Assembly: GCA_028678885.1 (NCBI GenBank)
Contig: JAJRCP010000088.1
Span: forward strand, 1 to 8,761
Direction: 5' to 3'
DNA: 8,761 bases
DNA from: Methanomicrobiales archaeon
Lineage (GTDB): Archaea; Halobacteriota; Methanomicrobia; Methanomicrobiales; JACTUA01
Numbering within the stretch: the stretch's first letter is position 1; every line of letters begins with the position of its first letter. This document shows, piece after piece, positions 5,942 to 8,761 of this stretch. Below the pieces are notes generated by a model. The model was not told where the DNA came from. It saw nothing but the letters and a program-made list of their open reading frames with translations, and searched no databases. Position numbers and translations under genes: made by a program.

Positions 5942-7416
5942 AATACTTTGACAAGATCCTGATTGCAAACCGGGGAGAGATTGCGATCCGAGTGATGCGG
6001 GCATGCCGAGAGCTAGGGATCGAAACGGTAGCCATCTATTCGGTGCCCGACAAAAATGCCTTGCATATGAAATATGCGGATGAAGCCTTCTGCGTTGGCG
6101 AAGCACCACCTTCCAAGAGTTATCTCAATATGGACCGGATTCTGGATATTGCACAGAAGTCGGGAGCGGAGGCGATTCATCCCGGGTATGGATTCCTTGC
6201 AGAGAACCATATCTTCGCTAAGAAGGTAACGGACGAGGGACTCGTCTTTATCGGTCCCTCCTGGGAGTCCATGCATGCTCTAGGCTCGAAAATTGAGAGC
6301 AAGAGGATGATGAAGGAAGCAGGGGTCCCGACCCTGCCCTATTCGGAGAATGGAATCAAAACAGTGGAGGAAGGCCAACGGTTTGCAGAACAGATCGGAT
6401 ATCCCGTGATATTGAAGGCAAGCGCCGGAGGCGGGGGGATCGGAATGCAGATTGCCAACAATCCGGAAGAAGTAGAGAGAGCGCTCCTTCCCAGCATGCG
6501 TATGGCACAGTCCTCCTTCGGAGACTCTACTGTTTTTCTGGAAAAATATCTGGTGAAACCCCGGCATATCGAATTCCAGATACTTGCCGATACCTATGGG
6601 CATACCGTGCATCTCTATGATCGGGAGTGCTCCATCCAGCGAAGGCATCAGAAACTCCTAGAAGAAGCGCCCTGTCCCATTATGACTCCAGAATTGCGGG
6701 AAAGGATGGCCGCCTCCGCAGTCACTGTTGCACGGACTGCAAAATATTCCAACGCTGGGACAGTGGAATTCCTCTTCACGAATGGGAAATACTTCTTTAT
6801 GGAAGTGAATGCCCGGCTGCAGGTGGAACACACCATAACCGAATTCATCACAGGAATCGACATCGTGAAACAGCAGATCGCGATCGCCTCCGGTGAGCAT
6901 CTCCCTCTAGATCAGGAAGATATCAGCATCCGAGGGCATGCGATAGAGTGTCGGATCAATGCTGAGGACCCGTTGCATGACTTCAAGGCAGATCCGGGGA
7001 AGATCGTCCGCTACCGCTCACCCGGAGGGCCCGGGATACGCATCGACAGTGGGATTCATGTGGGATATGCAATTTCGCCTCATTATGATTCCCTAATCGC
7101 AAAACTCTCTGCCTGGGGGATGGACCGCATAGAAGCGATTCAGCGAATGCGCCGGGCAATATATGAGTATGTGATTCTCGGAGTGAAAACAACACTCCCC
7201 CTCCACCATGCAATCATGAATAATGAGCTGTTTCTCAAGGGTGAGACCCACACGCATTTCCTCAAAGAGGAGCACATCATGAAATCACTCACCCGATACG
7301 TGATGGAGGAGGAGGCGAGGATGCAGACCCTTGCTGCCTCCCTCCGCCAGGGGAAGGAGATAGCGGCAGTGAGCGCAGCAGTAAATCTGTATCTCAAACA
7401 GCAGGATAAACGGTAA
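5938..7416 (+). CDS. pycA: Pyruvate carboxylase subunit A (biotin carboxylase)
   Basis: ATP-dependent carboxylation of the biotin carried on PycB using bicarbonate. The 492-residue ATP-grasp protein has the N-terminal pre-ATP-grasp segment IANRGEIAIR (9-18), HPGYGFLAEN near residue 81, the glycine-rich ATP loop KASAGGGGIGM starting at K160, DRECSIQRRHQKLLEEAP, and the catalytic EVNARLQVEH at 289-298. Ile in GGIGM and Ala in NARLQ, where bacterial AccC has Arg and Thr, are substitutions seen in family members. The C-terminal 40 residues or so extend past the AccC core, and overall length fits archaeal PycA. The ATG overlaps the pycB stop as ATGA with no clear Shine-Dalgarno of its own, so translation probably depends on pycB, suiting equimolar subunits. 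It could be called accC or acetyl/propionyl-CoA carboxylase, but pairing with PycB settles the assignment. Confidence 0.95.
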   Translation: MKYFDKILIANRGEIAIRVMRACRELGIETVAIYSVPDKNALHMKYADEAFCVGEAPPSKSYLNMDRILDIAQKSGAEAIHPGYGFLAENHIFAKKVTDEGLVFIGPSWESMHALGSKIESKRMMKEAGVPTLPYSENGIKTVEEGQRFAEQIGYPVILKASAGGGGIGMQIANNPEEVERALLPSMRMAQSSFGDSTVFLEKYLVKPRHIEFQILADTYGHTVHLYDRECSIQRRHQKLLEEAPCPIMTPELRERMAASAVTVARTAKYSNAGTVEFLFTNGKYFFMEVNARLQVEHTITEFITGIDIVKQQIAIASGEHLPLDQEDISIRGHAIECRINAEDPLHDFKADPGKIVRYRSPGGPGIRIDSGIHVGYAISPHYDSLIAKLSAWGMDRIEAIQRMRRAIYEYVILGVKTTLPLHHAIMNNELFLKGETHTHFLKEEHIMKSLTRYVMEEEARMQTLAASLRQGKEIAAVSAAVNLYLKQQDKR

Positions 7417-7418
7417 CC

Positions 7419-7433
7419 TATTTTCGATTTTCT
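7419..7433 (+). terminator. U-rich terminator of the pycBA operon
   Basis: Two T-runs (7421-7424 and 7428-7431) begin 4 bases after the pycA stop. Archaeal RNA polymerase terminates at such U-tracts without needing a stem. The position between pycA and the tRNA promoter supports the call. Confidence 0.4.
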
Positions 7434-7455
7434 CCGACGAATTTCAATAAGAACC

Positions 7456-7486
7456 TTTATGTTTGCCCGCTGCGTTTTAATTATGC
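7456..7486 (+). promoter_or_regulatory. Promoter of the tRNA-Met gene (box A and box B)
   Basis: CCTTTATG with TTTATG at 7456-7461 serves as TATA element. ATGC at 7483-7486 fits the methanogen initiator box about 26 bases downstream. A start near G7485 would give a 5' leader of about 10 bases before the mature tRNA, typical for archaeal tRNA genes and removed by RNase P. Confidence 0.65.
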
Positions 7487-7494
7487 AAATTCGG

Positions 7495-7606
7495 GCTGCG
7501 GTGGCCTAGCTGGTTAGGGCGCCAGACTCATAGGATTTTTGAGCACACGGAAAGCGCCATCATCTGGGATATCTGGAGATCGCGGGATCGTAACCCGCCC
7601 GCAGCA
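7495..7606 (+). tRNA. Elongator tRNA-Met (CAT) with a 37/38 intron
   Basis: A complete cloverleaf of 74 nt after intron removal. Acceptor arm GCTGCGG (7495-7501) pairs with CCGCAGC (7599-7605), with discriminator A7606; CCA is not encoded. The D stem is GCCT/GGGC. The anticodon stem CCAGA (7522-7526)/TCTGG (7572-7576) holds CTCATA-A with anticodon CAT at 7529-7531. The T stem is GCGGG/CCCGC. The intron lies after A37 (7532). Elongator Met is preferred over initiator Met because the acceptor and anticodon stems lack initiator features (no G-C triplet run in the anticodon stem). tRNA-Ile2, which also reads CAT before lysidine-like modification, cannot be strictly excluded, but intron-bearing CAT tRNAs of this type in archaea are usually elongator Met. 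The T loop ATCGTAA is unusual (A at 54, T at 58). Confidence 0.93.
7533..7570 (+). other. 38-nt archaeal tRNA intron with bulge-helix-bulge
   Basis: Lies between A37 and A38. The splicing motif can be drawn: the 4-bp central helix C32 T33 C34 A35 (7527-7530) pairs with TGGG (7565-7568, one G-T pair). The 3-base bulges are TA|G at 7531-7533 and AT|A at 7569-7571, each cut after its second base. GAT/ATC pairing continues on the intron side. This is the canonical substrate of the tRNA-splicing endonuclease. The intron contains a second ATCTGG (7562-7567) that copies the 3' exon start (7571-7576). Confidence 0.85.
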
Positions 7607-7790
7607 TCTTTCAGGGATTTTATAGACTAGAATTTCCATCTGCAGAATCGGTCTCTCCTCGTTCTTGCCAATCAAGAATCTTAAAATTTCCAGTTGTTCC
7701 TCGCTTGATGGACCTGAATTATGGCACGATACAACCTTAGGCTCAATTTGTACTTAGATAAACGATTGCTCCCCAACAACGCGTACTTTT
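7607..7790 (+). other. Intergenic stretch between tRNA-Met and the trpE control region
   Basis: No gene is seen on either strand. A T-run at 7618-7621 just after the tRNA may end its transcript. A small hairpin, TTCTTG (7662-7667)/CAAGAA (7673-7678) with loop CCAAT, has no following T-run. AATTTCCA recurs at about 7631 and 7685, each followed at slightly different spacing by TCCTCG, an imperfect direct repeat. GTACTT occurs at 7750-7755 and 7783-7788, 33 bases (about three helical turns) apart. A minus-strand one-mismatch copy of the biotin-operon 11-mer is at 7780-7790. None is strong enough to name a function. Confidence 0.4.
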
Positions 7791-7817
7791 CTATCTGATC
7801 TGAGCATAGATAGATAC

Positions 7818-7835
7818 ATCAAATATCTATTTGAT
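7818..7835. promoter_or_regulatory. 18-bp inverted repeat, candidate operator upstream of trpE
   Basis: ATCAAATA (7818-7825), spacer TC, TATTTGAT (7828-7835): perfect 8-bp arms, the geometry of a dimeric HTH regulator site. It sits 7 bases upstream of the palindromic TATA region. GATACA also repeats directly at 7813-7818 and 7833-7838 with an exact 20-base period. The arms differ from the TGTACA box described for the archaeal trp regulator TrpY, so the regulator is unknown. Confidence 0.5.
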
Positions 7836-7842
7836 ACAATAA

Positions 7843-7858
7843 TGTATATATATATACA
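7843..7858 (+). promoter_or_regulatory. Palindromic TATA element of trpE
   Basis: TGTATATATATATACA is a perfect 16-bp palindrome containing an ideal TATA sequence. ATGC at 7875-7878 lies about 26 bases beyond its centre and suits an initiator box, putting transcription start near 7877 and a leader of about 45 bases before the GTG at 7922. Because the TATA region is itself symmetrical, a repressor binding there would block TBP. A second possible TATA, TATATC at 7868-7873, cannot be excluded. Confidence 0.6.
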
Positions 7859-7907
7859 AAATAAGAGTATATCCATGCATACAAAACCTGCTATCACCAA
7901 GGAGCGG

Positions 7908-7925
7908 ATGCCGCTGGACTGGTGA
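7908..7925 (+). promoter_or_regulatory. Possible five-codon minigene ending in a Trp codon, overlapping the trpE start
   Basis: ATG at 7908 reads M-P-L-D-W-stop; the TGA overlaps the trpE GTG as GTGA. AAGGAG (7899-7904) is the only strong Shine-Dalgarno in the leader. It lies 3 bases before this ATG (tight) and 17 before the trpE GTG (too far). The same frame is open from an ATG at 7875 (16 codons), but that ATG coincides with the likely transcription start. Translation of the minigene could deliver ribosomes to trpE and make this depend on Trp-tRNA. Highly speculative; a missing base in the assembly would also explain the layout. Confidence 0.2.
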
Positions 7926-8761
7926 GAAACCCGGAAGATGGGGAGATTAACCTCAACCTGTGTTTCCGGGACTATTCTGATGCAGTAGAACACCAAGCAA
8001 AGCCTCTTGTCATACCTCTCTGCGCAGAACTACCTGTACCTGCACTTTCACCCCCTGCTCTCTTTTCCCGGTTGCACCATGCAACCGGATTTCTCCTAGA
8101 ATCAATGGAAGGGAGTGAGAAGATCGCACGCTACTCCTATATTGGATTCGACCCGGAACTCCTTATCTCGTTTGGATCCTCGATCCACCGCGAAGGAAAA
8201 GAACCATGTCTCTCCATTTCACAGTCGCTCGACGGAGCGAATGCAATCGAGATGGTCAAATCCCTTCTGCAACGTTTTACATTCATCAATATTCGGGCAC
8301 CACGCTTTTTTGGAGGTCTCGTTGGCTATTTCTCGTATGATTTAGCATATTCGCTATATGATCCGGTGCTGAAAACCCGAAAATCTCCGGCAGACTTTCC
8401 TGTTGCCCAGTTTATGCTGGTGAAGGATTGTATTGTTCTCGATCAGGTCGCACAAAAGCTGTTCATTTTCAGCAGCCCTCTTCTGCAGTACGAGTCTGAT
8501 ATTCGAGAAGAATACGAGCAGAGCAGAGAAAGAATCCATCAAATGGCTGATACCATCACCAAGAACGGGGAATCTGACATTCGAACTCCTTCTGTCTCCC
8601 GGTTCCCTCATAAGCATACTGAGAACATGTCGAAAGAAAAATTCTGTCACACTGTAGAACAGGTGAAAGAGTATATCCGGGCGGGGGATATCTTTCAGGC
8701 AGTAGTTTCCCGGCGTATCGATCTGGATCTGGATATCGATCCCTTTTCGGTATACTGTGCC
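7922..8761 (+). CDS. trpE: Anthranilate synthase component I, partial at the window end
   Basis: Uses chorismate, with ammonia supplied by the TrpG glutaminase, to make anthranilate, the first step of tryptophan synthesis. The visible 280 residues contain the N-terminal domain: INLNLCFRDYSDAVEHQAKP, then PLVIPLCAELPVP, the feedback motif LLES (58-61) followed by RYSYIGFDP, and FFGGLVGYFSYDLAYSLYD. The start of the chorismate-binding domain is marked by VEQVKEYIRAGDIFQAVVSRR near the right edge. LLES is the tryptophan-binding element of feedback-inhibited TrpE, which separates it from PabB and isochorismate synthases. No in-frame ATG exists upstream, so GTG at 7922 is chosen; it adds about nine residues before the usual LNL start, so the true start could differ. 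A trpG or other trp gene probably follows beyond the window. The reading frame is open to the last base. Confidence 0.93.
   Translation, partial: MRNPEDGEINLNLCFRDYSDAVEHQAKPLVIPLCAELPVPALSPPALFSRLHHATGFLLESMEGSEKIARYSYIGFDPELLISFGSSIHREGKEPCLSISQSLDGANAIEMVKSLLQRFTFINIRAPRFFGGLVGYFSYDLAYSLYDPVLKTRKSPADFPVAQFMLVKDCIVLDQVAQKLFIFSSPLLQYESDIREEYEQSRERIHQMADTITKNGESDIRTPSVSRFPHKHTENMSKEKFCHTVEQVKEYIRAGDIFQAVVSRRIDLDLDIDPFSVYCA

Noticed and set aside
7563..7567. Using the first TCTGG as the 3' half of the tRNA anticodon stem
   Set aside because: It would leave an oversized variable region and no consistent bulge-helix-bulge. The second copy gives a normal 5-base variable region.
7662..7678. Hairpin as a terminator or small RNA
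   Set aside because: Only 6 bp with no following T-run and no promoter in front that I could identify.
7754..7996. 80-residue minus-strand frame in the trpE control region
   Set aside because: Its middle is encoded by the TATA repeats and it overlaps the TrpE N-terminus. There is no recognisable family or start signal.

Overview
The window looks like chromosome from a methanogenic archaeon, most likely of the order Methanomicrobiales. This is inferred from gene content and style: a DUF2111 protein of the methanogen type, a two-subunit (PycA/PycB) pyruvate carboxylase, an elongator tRNA-Met with a bulge-helix-bulge intron at 37/38, AT-rich TATA elements with ATGC initiator boxes about 25 bases downstream, and GGAG/GAGGTG ribosome binding sites. 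All genes are on the + strand. No mobile element, CRISPR array or rRNA was seen.

From 1 to about 4066 there is one tightly packed gene string: DUF2111 protein, birA (biotin-protein ligase with an N-terminal helix-turn-helix), bioY (biotin-binding S component), two short ECF ATPases and a T component. Joints are short gaps or overlaps (4-nt gap, 37-nt gap, ATGA, 17-nt overlap, TAATG), so it reads as an operon. It is preceded by 135 bases with two TATA-like elements. After a 135-base gap with its own promoter come pycB (4202-5941, GTG start) and pycA (5938-7416), overlapping by ATGA. PycB carries the biotin attachment lysine in an EAMKMEN motif. The block therefore takes up biotin (BioY-EcfAA'T), attaches it (BirA) and uses it (PycB) to make oxaloacetate from pyruvate, which feeds aspartate and 2-oxoglutarate synthesis. 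An exact 11-base repeat (AAAAATACGCG) lies just upstream of a TATA element in both control regions and is a candidate shared regulatory site.

At 7495-7606 is a tRNA-Met(CAT) with a 38-nt intron. A 315-base intergenic region follows, and its last 110 bases look like a dense control region: an 18-bp inverted repeat, a 16-bp TATA palindrome, and a tiny frame ending in a Trp codon whose stop overlaps the GTG start of trpE. trpE (anthranilate synthase component I) runs off the right end; its first 280 codons are present.

The most interesting observations are the shared 11-mer; the degenerate Q-loop and H-loop confined to the first ECF ATPase; the possible Trp-codon minigene and paired operators in front of trpE; and the unusual T-loop of the tRNA. 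Most of this region otherwise consists of recognisable families in a sensible arrangement.
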